The notes beneath the pieces were generated by a model. The model was not told the origin of the DNA and made no database searches. It saw only the letters and a list, made by a program, of their open reading frames with translations. From contig CM073469.1 of NCBI GenBank assembly GCA_037074535.1, positions 17,666,501 to 17,730,500 on the forward strand: DNA of 64,000 bases, read 5' to 3'. The translations under genes were made by a program, and so were the position numbers. The stretch comes from Gleditsia sinensis (taxonomy: Eukaryota; Streptophyta; Magnoliopsida; Fabales; Fabaceae). Positions 34,086 to 46,756 of the stretch are shown here, one piece after another (positions within the stretch are counted from its first letter, which is position 1; each line of letters starts with the position of its first letter).

Positions 34086-34118
34086 CATCGTTAGAGGAAA
34101 AATTTAAGTCCCGCTTAA
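34017..34118. repeat. Imperfect 36-bp-arm inverted repeat around a TA tract
   Basis: The arms at 34017-34052 and 34083-34118 (TTAAGCGG ... CCTCTAACG and complement) match with a few mismatches and enclose (TA)n. It may be a small MITE. Confidence 0.75.
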
Positions 34119-34520
34119 TTTGTAAAAATAAGTTGATGGAATGGAAATCAAGATTCTTTTACATTAATTTATTGTGTTTGGTTGATATAATTGACTATAA
34201 TTTTTATTCCCACGATATACAAATTCTCTTCTATATAGGAGATGATTTTATCATGAAAAACTTATAAGAAAGAAAAAAGTGAAATGAAATAAAAAAAAAA
34301 GTTAAAAGAGATAAATGATGAGTAGATATATTTTATTGTAGAAATTTTTCATAATTACTTTCATTTAACAGTTTTCAGAAGTGATGAATAGATATATTTT
34401 ATTAATATTATGAAAAATAATTTAATAATTTCAAAAACAAATAAGCATTTATGAAAAATAAAGACATGTCTTCCCAATAAATATATGTACACATAATTTT
34501 GGATGTAATATAATTTTGAT

Positions 34521-34590
<70 letters not shown>

Positions 34591-35651
34591 GTGTGTGTAT
34601 AGGTGTTTATTATTCGAAAATAAAAAATATGAGGTTAAAAGAGGTAAATGAAATTTTTTATGAAATATAAGTGTGTTTTAAATCATATTTTTTATATTTT
34701 ATGTCATTGGATACCATTAAGAAAGTATAGAAATATTATTTTATCTGTAATTACCATAGGAGAATAAATTTTTATCCAAGAAATTATAAATAAACAATTT
34801 TTTTAAAATTTTGATTATTTTCTTTTTGAATTTATTGTAATATATTTTTAAATTATAATATTTTGTACAAATTATTTTAAAAATTATATTGTCTTTAAAA
34901 ATTAAAAAGAAAATAAACTTAAGAAATATAAAGATTTGTTAAAAATTAGAAATTTTCTTTTAAATATTTTAAAAAATATATTTATAAAAGGTTATTTAAA
35001 ATATTTATTTTAGAAAGTAAAATTTTAAAAATTTATTAAAAATAAAATTTAAAATAAATAAGTGAAAATACTTTAAAATACAGCAAAAAATGCTATTTTT
35101 TGAATAAAGCCCCATATCGTTACAAAAAACTTAGTATATGGACCACATAAAAAAATATTGAATCAGATATATCAAATAGCAATTTATCTTTAAATTTATA
35201 TTAAAAAATATAATAAATTTAATATTTTAAAATACTCAAACTTAAACTTATTTATTTAAAAAAAATTTAAATAAGAATTTTTTTTTCACGTTGAAATTGT
35301 TAACACGAAATTTATTCATATAATATAAAAATAAAACTTAACAAGTCAAATCACTTAAAAGGTCGAGTTTCTGTTTTAGTTGATTTATATAAAGTCACAT
35401 CTAAAATTGCTCTGTACAATTTTGAAATTATTTATAGTGATGAAAAAAATTTCATTCCTAAATTTATTAGTATCTTTTATAGTACAAATAATGAATAGAT
35501 ATATTTTATTAGTATCTTTTATAGTACAATTTTTTTATATTTACTTTCATTTTACATTATTCAAAATTGATGAATAGATATGTTTTATTAATATTATGAG
35601 AAATGATTTAATAATTTTTAAAAAATAAATATTATTAGTTAAAAATGATAA

Positions 35652-35703
<52 letters not shown>

Positions 35704-35763
35704 GTATATATATATATATATACATATATATACATATGTATATATACATATATATATATACAT

Positions 35764-36300
35764 ATGGCGCCAGGGAGACACGGGATATTTATGGCGCCAG
35801 GAGAAAACCAAGATAGGGGGGAAAAGCAAAATCCTGAAAAATTCCGTGCCCTGTTTTCTCTGCACTCCCCCATTTTCTTCAACCCTAGCGCCACCCCCAA
35901 ATATACAACCCCCCCTTCTCCCGGGTGAAATTTTCTTCACCCTCGCTCGCACTTCCCCATTTCCCCAAATTTGGTGTGAAACTGAGAGGAGAGTGAGAAG
36001 CTTCGTGAAGCATAGCGACTAGAGAGCAAAAACGAGATAAAGAAGAGAGATTGAGAGAAAGAAAAGAGAGGTAGAAGCTGAAAAACAAAAAAGAACAGCG
36101 ACCATCGCAAGAGATAAGGAGATCGGAATCATCGCAGAGACCCCTCACGCAACAACGAGCACCGTCCACGAACCTCTATTCACAAAGATGTTGCTGGGTT
36201 CACCAATAAAACCGTGAAGTAGGGAGAAATTTGCAACACAGGAACTCAAATTCGGGGAGACTATCTCGCTTCTTCAAGTATTGTTTCACTTCCTGTCAAT
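35764..36300 (+). promoter_or_regulatory. Probable promoter/leader region of the CACTA genes
   Basis: GC content rises abruptly after a TA tract. ATGGCGCCAGG occurs twice (35764 and 35790). CAACCCTAGCGCC and long purine-rich GAGAGA-type sequence follow, as in plant 5' leaders. The frames here are low-complexity. The role is inferred from position and composition; it could instead be a captured host leader. Confidence 0.4.
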
Positions 36301-38480
36301 TTTGATTTGAGGTTATTAGTTGATTGAACTATGCTTGTGGGTTTCTTGGGGAAGTTCTGAAATTATCATCTGATTGCAAATCGATCTTGCTTTGTTGTGC
36401 TTTTATTATTTGAGTGGGTGATGCTCTGTTTTGGTTGGGATTGATCCTTCGAATTGATTCTTGCCTGTCTTAGATGCTACTGCTTATTTAAACTCGTGGT
36501 TTATAGTGAAAATCTTAAGTTACAGGGAAAATTCATGAAGCAAAAACCTAAAAATATTATGATTAATTTGAAGTGTTGTGTGTGATGAAAAATTTGTTTA
36601 TACAATGCATGAGAAATGTTGGGTAACTTTTTGACACCTTATAGACATCATGTAAATTAGGAAAGGAATAAAAATAAAAGATACCTAAATGGACTAAATT
36701 CAAGGATTGAAGGAGAATGGGAGTTGCCAAATGAATAATAACTTTTTACCATTATGTAGACTTAACTTGGAAGACCCCTTTTCTCCCCTTAACTTTTCTT
36801 CTTCTCATAGAAACTAATCACCAACTTCATTTTGGTCATCAGCTAGTTGAACCACCCCGGTGTTGCATAAGAAACACCATTTGAAGAATACCTTATTATA
36901 CCCTTTTTACACTTTCCTAGAACAAACTGTGACTAGCCACTTGGTTTTTTTCCCCTTCTTCTATCGCCATGGCACAGGAAAATATTATTCATATATCAAA
37001 TCTAATCCCCTTCTTTGCAATACTTTGAAGTGTTCTCCGTTATTACGTGTATCAACATCCAACTCAACTATGGATAGTCCTTTTATTAAATAGGCTGTTA
37101 ATTTTTTATGACTTACTGTTGAATTGTCATATGGCCTTACTTTATTGTTATGTTTACTTGTCTTCAACCCTATTAGGATTCCAGTTAGTCTATCAACATC
37201 CAACTCAACTATGGAAAAAAAGAAGGAAGAATTACGTCAGATTTTCCCAGGTTTTCTATCATTTTCCTGAAAAAATTTCTGAGTTTTCTCTTCCATTATT
37301 CTGCATTACAAACAGAAAATTTCCTGGGATTTATACTTGAATTTTTTTTCTCAAACACACCCTATTCTTCTTCCTGAGTTCAGTTTCATCTGAAGCTTTA
37401 TCAATTTGTTATATTGTATAGGAAAATATGGCGTGTTCCCTAATCCAGTTCTTACCTTCTAGTTGACTGGAAAGTGACAAATAGACTACACTTCTAGACA
37501 ATTTTTTTCCTGTTCTTAAATAATCAAGTGTCTAAATATAATAATACCATAACTTAATTTGTCATTTTGGTTAATTAAAATGGTCTTCCTTAGATGATTT
37601 TACACGTCGTTTTCATCAGTCAAGAAAGCAAAATAGAGCATAGATTCATTCCAAGTAATCTTTCTAGTCTTGACAAATTTTATATTAGCTGTTAGCAGTA
37701 ATTTTTCTTAGATGCCCCAAAACCTGAATCGATGCCATTGTTGTGTGGCAAAATGATGCAGAACATGGCACTTAAATTCAGGATTATTTACTACAATTTC
37801 AAACCATATTTTCCATCAACCATTCATTCATCCATGTTCTTTTGCCAAAATGCTAAAATATATTCTCCTTTCTCATTGCATAAAGGTGACAAACTCAGTG
37901 GCTCAACTAATTGTTTACTTGCACATTGCAGTATGTTAGGCTAATAGGTCATGGTTAACATTAAAAAAGAAGTCATTTATTGTTGATAAGGATAGTTATG
38001 TGACTAAACTTAGTAATATGACTCTAATAGGGAGAAGGAGTGAGACAAGGGCTTTTATTAGTTTTCATTTAGAGTTATCAAACCCTGTAATGAGCTATTT
38101 TTAAAGCTTCATGCAAAACAAGGTTTTTATCTTAGCCTTCCTCAAACTGAAAAATATATAATTCTGAAATATATAATTCTCTTTTATCAATTATGTAGAT
38201 AAACCTTGTTATCAACAACAATTAAAAACACAAGATAAAATGCTTACAGTATCTCTAGGTGAATTAGAACCACCAATGTTGCTAGAATCAGTTTGAATTG
38301 GAGGCATCCTTCCACCCAAAAAATTTGTCAACAAATCTTGCAAATGGTTCAATGAAAACAATCAGCCAAATTGTAGAACTTCTTAGGACCAATGCTTGTA
38401 GAACTTCTTACAGATAAATGTTATATCCAGGGACATATCAGCCAAATTGTTCAATGAAAATATAAACAAAAGAAGTTTAG
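36301..38480. other. CACTA interior without recognised coding exons
   Basis: Probably a long leader intron plus captured sequence. It contains an exact 24-bp direct repeat (37051-37074 and 37192-37215). Around 38260-38480 the minus strand has donor-like GTAAG sites and a possible further exon of unknown origin. Confidence 0.4.
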
Positions 38481-38493
38481 TTAAAGATCTTAC

Positions 38494-38781
38494 TTGCAGA
38501 AACCTGTTGAGATTTATTTTCAATTTGCAAGATGATTGACTTGCTGCTTAAAGAGCTATCTCTATTTAATTCAATGCTTATGGGAGCCCTAGTAGCACCA
38601 TTTTCACCAGTCGGCTGCCAATAGTTTGGTTATGTTATGACCCATTTAGTAATGGAACAAACAACAGAAAGAGATGCGTCAGCATACAGAAAAGAAAATC
38701 ATAAAAACACATGTGGGCAATTTGACTTACCAAAACGGGATGTCCAATCAAACTATTGAAGACAACAGATTTTCCAGCACC
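38494..38781 (-). pseudogene. Captured exons of a dynamin-related GTPase (DRP2-like)
   Basis: Two exons read on the minus strand, opposite to the transposase. Exon 38731-38781 (51 nt) encodes G-A-G-K-S-V-V-F-N-S-L-I-G-H-P-V-L, the P-loop of plant DRP2 dynamins. Exon 38494-38614 (121 nt) encodes P-T-G-E-N-G-A-T-R-A-P-I-S-I, then S-S-K-S-I-I-L-Q-I and Q-Q-V-S-A. Both are bounded by AG and GTAAG splice signals and join in phase. DRP2 proteins act in clathrin-coated vesicle scission. Upstream exons, the other GTP-binding motifs and the whole C-terminal part are absent, so no enzyme is encoded. Intron retention shows DNA-level capture, not retroposition. Confidence 0.82.
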
Positions 38782-39155
38782 CTAGACAATTTGTCCACAG
38801 CAGCAGAGAGATTTAAAATACAAGCCACATGACTTATAAGGTTCATATAGCACAGAATGTAAGACCTAGTAGAATTAAAATCACACAGGCAATTATCAAA
38901 TGTGAAGACAAGACAGCATAATAAAAGCATTTACCTACGTCTCATAAAAAAGCTAAAATGGCTAGAATATTGCTGTTCTGGCTAATATTTAAATGATGTA
39001 TGCTTGTATGAGGATAAAGAATTAAGAAATGGAGGGTTGTTAACCAAAAAAATGATTTCTATTCACATTATGCCTTTGATGTTGGTATTGGTTCAATATG
39101 TTATTATAATTTGTGCTATATTGAATTAGTCTGTTTCTGTATGCCTAAAAATAGG

Positions 39156-42100
39156 ATGGAAGTTCCTGAACATCGTAAGTGGATGGATAATAGGGTGGGT
39201 CCTGATAAGAGATCAGTTACAGATGAGTTTATGGCAGGAGTTGTTGAGTTTATAGAGTTTGCTTGTAGTCAAGATCATTTTAAAAGTGTAGGAATGTTGA
39301 GGTGTCCTTGTAAAAAATGCAAGTGTCAGAAGTATTGTTCAGTTGATGAAGTGAAAACCCATCTTTGTATGAAGGGATTTATGAGTAATTATTATTATTG
39401 GACCAACCATGATGAACCAAGACCTCTCTTTCCACCAATGATTTCAAGAAACTCATATTATGGAAGTAGTGACTTTCAGGCATGCTTTAATGATCAGGAA
39501 CAGATGGTAATGGATGCTGCAGGACCATCTATTGGTAATTATATAGAGCAACAAGGTTTTGCTCATTGCGAACAGAGGGATGAAGATCCTAACCCGGAAG
39601 CCAAAAATTTTTTTAATATGTTACAAGCTGCGCATGCTCCTTTGTATGACGGTTGTCAAAATTATTCTGAATTGTCAGCTGCAGTGGAAGCTTTGGGTAT
39701 CAAGTCAGACTTCAACATTTCTGAGAATTGTTTCAATCGGTGGGTACAATTTATGAGAAATGCATTGCCAAATGAAAATCGTATGCCTAAAAACCTCTAC
39801 TGTGCAAAGAAATCAGTGGAGCAATTAGGATTAGGTTGTATAAAAATTCACTGTTGTCGAAACGGATGCATGATTTATTATAGTCCTCTTGATTTGGAGC
39901 TTCGTCATTGTAAATTTTGTGGTGAAGAGCGTTACAAAAGGGTCATCAGAAATGGCAAAGTAAGAGAGCTTCCAGTGAAAAAAATGTGGTATTTTCCACT
40001 TATTCCAAGGCTGCAAAGACTTTATTCGTCAATGCAAACTGCAAGTCAAATGAGATGGCATCGGGAAACTGTGAGGGCAACAGGCACTTTGTCTCATCCA
40101 TCTGATGGTGAAGCCTGGAAAAAATTCGATGAAAAATATCCTGAATTTGCAATGGACCCTCGAAATGTGAGGTTAGGTTTGTGTGCTGATGGATTTGCTC
40201 CATTTGATAAAACAGGTCGGACTTATTCATGTTGGCCAGTTATTGTTACCCCTTACAATCTTCCCCCTTGGATGTGTATGAGAAGAGAGTTCTTGTTCTT
40301 GACCATTATAATCCCTGGTCCTTCCAATCCAAAGAATAGAATTGATGTGTATTTGCAACCACTTATAGATGACCTCAAATTTTTATGGAATACTGGTGTC
40401 ATGACTTATGATGTCTCACTAAAACAGAACTTTAACATGAAAGCTTGTTTGTTGTGGACCATTAATGACTTTCCTGCATATGGGATGCTTTCAGGTTGGA
40501 TGACAATGGGAAAACTTGCTTGTCCAATATGTATGGAGTGTTCAAAGGCATTTACCCTTCGACATAGTCGGAAGACGTGTTTCTTTGATTGTCATCGACA
40601 ATTCTTGCCACTTGATCATAGTTACAGAAGGAATAAGAATGCTTTTCGGAAGAGACATACTGAAACATCTTCACCTCCGCCTCGGTTAACATGTGAAGAA
40701 GTGTTGGAAAGGGTTAGACATATGCCTAGCATAACTAAAGAGACATATGATAATATCCCAGGGTATGGAGTTATTCACAACTGGACGAAGCAATCTATAT
40801 TTTGGGAGTTACCATATTGGAAAACACATCTTCTTCCACACAATCTAGATGTTATGCATATTGAGAGAAATGTCTTTTTGAATATTTTATACACAGTGAT
40901 GGATACTAAAGGTAAGACAAAAGACAATTTTAATGCAAGGCTCGACTTGGCGGAAATTTGTAGACGGAATGAATTAGAGTTGCAGGATGGAAGAGATGGC
41001 AAGTTAATTAAACCCAAAGCAAAATACACATTAACTAAGCAACAAAGATTAGCTGTGTGTGAATGGGTAAAAAAATTGAAACTGCCAGACGGATATGCCT
41101 CTACATTATCAAGGTGTGTTGACATGAGAGAAGCAAAGTTGTTTGGTATGAAAAGTCATGATTGTCATGTGTTTATGCAACGCTTGCTCCCAATTGCATT
41201 CAAAGTATTGCCAAAGCCTATTTGGAACACACTCACAGAATTTAGTCAGTTTTTTCGAGAATTGACTTCCCCATTGTTGCGAGAGGATACTTTACATGTG
41301 ATGGAGCAAAACATTCCAGTCATTCTTTGTAAATTAGAACAAATTTTTCCTCCAAGTTTTTTTGACTCAATGGAACACCTTCCAATTCATTTGCCATACG
41401 AAGCAAGGGTTGGAGGTCCAGTGCAATATCGATGGATGTATCCATTTGAAAGGTAGAGTTACGTCTCCTTTTTGTTATTTTTTTTAATTATGGAATCGTA
41501 TTCATAGTACTAAATGTGACAATTAAGTGTATTAGGTTTATTCGCACACTAAAAAACAAGGTGAAGAACACAGCTGCAGTTGAAGGATCAATTTGTGAAG
41601 CTTATTTGGTAGAAGAGACCTCTACATTTGCATCCTACTATTATCCACCTGATGTTCCATGTAGAAGGACTCAAGTACCACGAAATGATGATGGAGGTCA
41701 AGGTTGTTCAAATAGACCACCGCTTTCTATCTTTAATTATCCTGGTCGTCCAACCGGAAGATGCATATCCTTCATGTTAGAAGAAAGAGACTTGCAAACC
41801 GCACATTTATATGTTCTTCTAAATTGTCCTGAAGTGGAGCCATTTTTAACGTAAGTGTATCAAATGCTCATTTAAGTGTTATATAAAATATATATATCAC
41901 TATAAATTGTTCTAACATGTTTTCTGAATGTAGCACATATACTAATATGTTACAAGAGTGTGGATGACTGACTCGGAAGTGGACAGACAAATCTCCACAA
42001 TGTTTCCTATTTGGTTTAAAGAATACGTATGTTTCACGAATTCTCCTTAATTTCTTATTTTCTAACATTTTGCTTCTTATGTGAGACTGACTTAAATATT

Positions 42101-42872
42101 TGATGACTAGGTGTTAAATAATAATGTTGAAGATGCCTGTCTAAAGAGTTTGGCATGGGGTCCTCAAAGAAAAGCCAACAAATGGCCATCATATTATGTA
42201 AATGGTTATAAATTTAATACAAAAGATCATGGCCAAGGTATGGGTACAACAAATTTTGGTGTATGTTGTCCAGGTGGTACGGATGAAACAACAGAAAATA
42301 ATTATTATGGGATTTTAACAGACATTATTGAAGTACACTATACAGGATGGCCTATAAAGGTGTTAGTTCTATTCAAATGTGATTGGTTTGATCCCACCTT
42401 AAATCATGGAACAAAGGTAGATAACTATGGGATTGTTGAGGTTAGAACATCCAGGAGATATCAAAATTATGACCCTTTTATATTTGCACAACAAGCAATG
42501 CAAGTATATTATACACAATATCCTGAAGGGCAACGTGATTGGTTAGTAGTGATTAAAACTAAGGCACGAACCACAATACAAACTGCAATAGAAACAGTAC
42601 TGCCTGAAAGTGATGCTCCATACCAAGAAGAGTCATCAATGCAATCGCCTGTAATAGTTGCAAATGACAATCTCGAGCAGAGTCTTGTTGATATTGAAGG
42701 CCCTGTGGATGAAGTATATGGTTCTTCTTTGAACCTACATGAAGTAGATGTAGATATAGATATTGAAATAGAAGATGTGGATGAAGAAGATACTGAGGAA
42801 GAAGGAGAATGGGAAGATGAAGAAGAAGATGAAGAAGAAGAGGAAGAAAATGATAATGATGAAGAGGTTTAG
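39156..42872 (+). CDS. TNP2-type CACTA transposase, four exons, about 1,147 aa
   Basis: It cuts and inserts CACTA elements in the nucleus. Exons 39156-41452, 41536-41850, 41957-42026 and 42111-42872 join by GT-AG introns to 3,444 nt, exactly 1,148 codons without an internal stop. Exon 1 starts with the Transpos_assoc domain (H-R-K-W-M-D-N-R, then C-P-C-K-K-C-K-C), followed by the Transposase_21 core (about residues 300-560, including C-A-D-G-F-A-P-F and L-P-P-W-M-C-M-R) and H-N-L-D-V-M-H-I-E-R-N-V. Exons 1-2 carry the DUF4218-type region (Y-R-W-M-Y-P-F-E-R). Exon 4 carries the DUF4216-type region (F-K-C-D-W-F-D-P) and a very acidic tail. A longer start at 39111 is possible, but the M-E-V-P start sits next to the domain. 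Confidence 0.92.
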
Positions 42873-43069
42873 GTATTGTTAGGTTTCATTTTATTAAGTG
42901 TATTATGTAGAACATATATTATGTATTTTTGAAGTAGATTATAAATCTATGGTAGTATGGTTATAGAGTTTTGTTATCATTGTCTTTTGTAATTATTTTT
43001 ATTTTTTATTATTAAATTGTCATTAAATTTCATTGAAATAGATGATTATGATTATCTTGTTGTCTATAG

Positions 43070-44705
43070 ATGACAGGTAGAAGGGGTAGAGGTAGAGGGC
43101 GGGGACGGGTTCTCTCTCAGCCATATACACAGTCAGACACATCACCTGGTGCTGACATAGCTCAGCTTGACCAGATCCACACTGGACATACACCTACTTT
43201 ATCTCCATTTTCCCAGACTTGTCATACTTCTACTCCATCTTCCCATTCACAAGCATCTCATTACAGTGCCTCGTCTCCTCATCTTTCTAGTACAGTTGCC
43301 CCTACCCCACCTACACATACTATATGTGCCCCATCTCCTAATCAATCCGCATGTCCAAATGTTGAGCCAGTTCCTTTCACACAGAATATTCAGTGGGGAA
43401 CAAGAGACATAGATGGTCGAATTTGGATTAGATCTGCATCTGGGAACACGTAAGTAATATGTGTGTGTGTGTGTGTTTTTTTTGTCAGTATATTTATTTA
43501 AATTGATATCTATACTTTCAGGTTTTATCCTGACATCTTAACAAGAGGTGTCATCACAACAATTTTCAAGAAAAAATTTGAAGGTGCTTGGTCCAGTTGG
43601 GGAAAAGTTGACAACAATACCATTCAAATGTGGTTCGAGGAGTTCAAGGTAATATGTAACATTTTCTATCATATTTATTGATATCTTTTTAAAAACTGTG
43701 TGAATGTTATGTTAATTTGTTTACTTTCTTTGTTTAGGCAAATTTTAAGTGGTTGGACAATGATGAGCAAAATATTAAAAGGTCATTCGCCAGTAGGGGA
43801 TCAACAGCCTTGAAAAATGCATTGTTTAAAGTGCGTAGCGGTGAGGACAAGGGTGTTTGGATTCCACCGGAGAAGCTACAACAATTAAGGGCTGAATGGG
43901 ATAGTGAAGACTGGCAAGATAAAGCCAGAAAAAATAAACAAAATAGACTCTCCAAAGAAGGACTTAATGTACATAGTGGAGGGTCTATATCTGCACGAGA
44001 GCATGCCAAACGAATGGTGAGTAATTTCTCTCAAATATATAGTGATTTAAGTTTTTACTTCAATATTATTTAACTTTTTATTATTTTAGAAGGTGCAAAT
44101 GAATAAAGAACCGACATGTTTTGAGTTGTATGAGCGGCTTCACCGGCCCAAAGGAAAGCCATCGCAGTGGTTCAACGACCAGCAAGGAAGAATTGCTGTA
44201 TGTAATCACTACTCTTCTATTTTCATTTCTTTACAAATATTCATTTTGTTTTATCATTTTATTTTTTCAGGAAATGTATAGAACAAAAATAGCTGAGAGA
44301 TCCACATCTCAGACCGATGAGGGTTCTAGCCAACACTCCACTCAACATTCAGACAATGTTGTTTATTTGGATGTGGTTGGCGGCATGAACAATAAAGGAC
44401 GGATATATGGACTGGGATCTCAAGCACATAATGTATTGGCAGCAACTTCTTCTTCTAGGTCTTCCGCTTCTGATGAAGTCTCAGCAAGTTCCTCTTCTGT
44501 TATGAATGCAAAAATTGAGGCTTTATCTGCACGGCTCAAACAGAGTGAAGATGAAAATTTTATGTTAAAGCAGAAGATGGAGGAATGGGATCGGATGTTT
44601 CGACGCCTCATGATAGATGGTAGTATCAGAATGCCCTCCACGTCTCCACCTAGAGAAGAGAATAATAACAATGACCAAAATAATAATGCTGCTGATGGAT
44701 CATGA
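43070..44705 (+). CDS. Transposase_24/TNPA-type CACTA protein, five exons, about 442 aa
   Basis: It is the likely second CACTA protein, which binds subterminal repeats and assists the transposase. Exons 43070-43449, 43522-43648, 43738-44016, 44090-44197 and 44271-44705 join in frame to 443 codons. The N-terminus is Arg/Gly-rich, then Pro/Ser/Thr-rich. The domain reads R-I-W-I-R-S-A-S-G-N, F-Y-P-D-I-L-T-R-G-V, W-F-E-E-F-K, G-V-W-I-P-P-E-K, G-G-S-I-S-A-R-E-H-A-K-R-M and F-E-L-Y-E-R-L-H, the plant Transposase_24 pattern. A coiled coil follows (I-E-A-L-S-A-R-L-K-Q-S-E-D-E-N). It lies about 200 bp after the transposase stop on the same strand, so it may share a transcript or have its own promoter. 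Confidence 0.88.
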
Positions 44706-44917
44706 TAGTTTGTGTTATTATGATTTTGTGTTATGTATGTTTGATTGGTGATATTTTTATGTAATGTCATGGGATTATTAAAACTTTTGTTGATATGTTT
44801 ATGGATGATAACATGTTTGACATTATGTAATTTCTATCTGAAATGGTTGGTTTTTCTGGCTGTACTGTTGGTTTGGTTTCAGATTTTTAAAATTTTTTTT
44901 TTAATTTTTTTGCTTTT

Positions 44918-45300
44918 AGAGACGGATTTAAAGACGGAATATTCCGTCTCTAAAATAAGACGAATCTGGTCTCAGAGACGGAAATTTCCGTCTCCGAGAC
45001 CAGAGACGGAATATTCCGTCTCCGAGGCCAGAGACGGAATTTTCCGTCTCCGAGGCTAGAGACGGAATTTTCCGTCTCTGCAGAGACGGAATATGTACAA
45101 AAATTAGAGACGGAATATTCCGTCTAGAGACGGAAATATTCCGTCTCTAATTAGAGACGGAATTTAAATTCCGTCTCTAAATTTTAGTGACCCGCTTTTT
45201 AGAGACGGATTTATTTTCGTCTCTGATTCCGTCTCTAACTCAGTTAGAGACGGAAATTTTCCTATTTAGAGACGGAAAAATTCCGTCTCTAAATAGAAAT
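44918..45300. repeat. CACTA 3' subterminal repeat array
   Basis: About 20 AGAGACGGAA/TTCCGTCTCT units, matching the left array. Several form back-to-back palindromes. Confidence 0.9.
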
Positions 45301-45315
45301 TTCCTAGTAGTGCGC

Positions 45316-46334
45316 GTCTCTGCAGAAGATTTTGACCAAATGCTCTTTTGGATATTTACGACACCCTGCTTCACTTAGATATTTCTCGTATTGGGAAGAA
45401 TACATCATAAATGCGTAATCAAAATGGCATACACAATTATATAATTAACTTCAACATGGAGACAAATAAAAAATAAATTAGAATTGCAATCAATAAGACT
45501 TAAGTTTCCAATATGTTACAAATTATTAACTATAAAAGTTATTCGTAATTCATGGTATCAAAATCTCATTAACTAAATGGTGAATCTTTTCAATCCTCCT
45601 TTTTCACAATGCAAATGAATGCGTGCTTCGTCCCCTGCTCAAGCTTAAATAATTTTTATATAAAGAGATGTGTTAAGAATTATAATAAAATTGCTTGAAT
45701 TTTTACTTAATAATTTAAACTTCAAAGTTAAAATAGTCCTTGACACATTTTCAACAAAGAATAAATTAATAAATTGATCTTCGAATTTATAAACATATTT
45801 TATGCACTTTAGTTTCTAAATTCTCTTGAATATATGAGTTAATTTTTAAAAATATTAATCTTGTTGCATGTTACTCCTGCAATGAGTTTGAAAATTTATG
45901 AACTAACTCATACATTCAAAAATTAAAACTAAATAATTCTATAAATCTAAAAGTCAAAATTGTGAGGTTGCTCAATGACAAATGACAATATTCATTGTGA
46001 TCATATGCACAATTGCTCTTCAGCTAACCCACCAACTATACTAGCATCCATATTCAAGATAACAGTATATCAATTGCCTCTCTAACATTTACAATATTAT
46101 GACTGAAGATAAAAGTTCAGATTTTCTTGTTTTGAAAGCATTTTGCTTACCATGGGGTATTAACCCGTTTAAATTAGTTCGGTTTGATTTGAGCACCTCG
46201 TTTAACCGAATCAATCCAATCAATTGAGCACAAAAAAAGATCATCCAATCTATTTGATTAAAATTACTAAAACCAAACCAATCTAAGCCAAATATATTTG
46301 GATTGGATGGTTGATTTTTTAAAAAATAAATATG

Positions 46335-46418
<84 letters not shown>

Positions 46419-46755
46419 ATTTCAATCGGTTTTGATTGAATTTTCAATCTAATAATTTAAAAATTGAACTAATATAATCGGTTATTTAAAAAAAATCTAA
46501 TTAATCTAAATAAAAAAAAATCAGTTTAAATCGAATTTAGTTAAATTAGTTTCCATTCATTAGAGTGGTAACAGCCCAGTCAAAAAAAATTACATACATA
46601 TATATTATGGTATCGTGCTTGAAAAAAAAAAATATTTACTGACATTTAATACATTAGGAATATGAGCTCCTCCGACAAGAAAAAGGGCCAATTCCGAAGT
46701 GAAGAGAAAAGACTGATAAACACGGCGAAGAACGAGACTCAGACCAAAATATGCT
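45316..46755. other. AT-rich spacer with a MITE-like remnant
   Basis: No gene. About 46160-46560 has GGTTTGATTT-type sequence on one side and AATCGGTTTT-type sequence on the other of a (TA)n tract (46343-46403, then ATA repeats). It resembles the arms of a decayed hAT-type MITE, but no clear ends were found. Confidence 0.45.
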
Positions 46756-46756
46756 A

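Larger units (their letters stand above)
33500..35640. repeat. Degenerate internal repeats in the CACTA left arm
   Basis: A unit at about 33500-33905 (TTAATTTGTAAAAATAARTTG ... GATGAATAGATATATTTTATTAATATTATG ... AAAGACATGTCTTC) recurs at about 34110-34515. A third, partial copy lies at about 35490-35630. Two inverted repeats lie between the first two units. The rest is AT-rich, with (TA)n at 34523-34586 and 35655-35764. Confidence 0.7.
32999..45312 (+). mobile_element. CACTA (En/Spm) transposon, 12,314 bp
   Basis: Ends are CACTACTAG and CTAGTAGTG, with the 3-bp duplication CGC at 32996-32998 and 45313-45315. Both ends carry dense AGAGACGGAA/TTCCGTCTCT subterminal repeats, the binding sites of the TNPA-type protein. 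The interior holds a TNP2-type transposase and a second Transposase_24-type gene on the plus strand, both open after splicing, plus a captured host gene piece. The copy therefore looks autonomous on paper. Confidence 0.95.

Noticed and set aside
35645..36169. Frames of 72-125 codons around the TA tract and leader
   Set aside because: They start in microsatellite sequence and run into a GA-rich leader; no domain.
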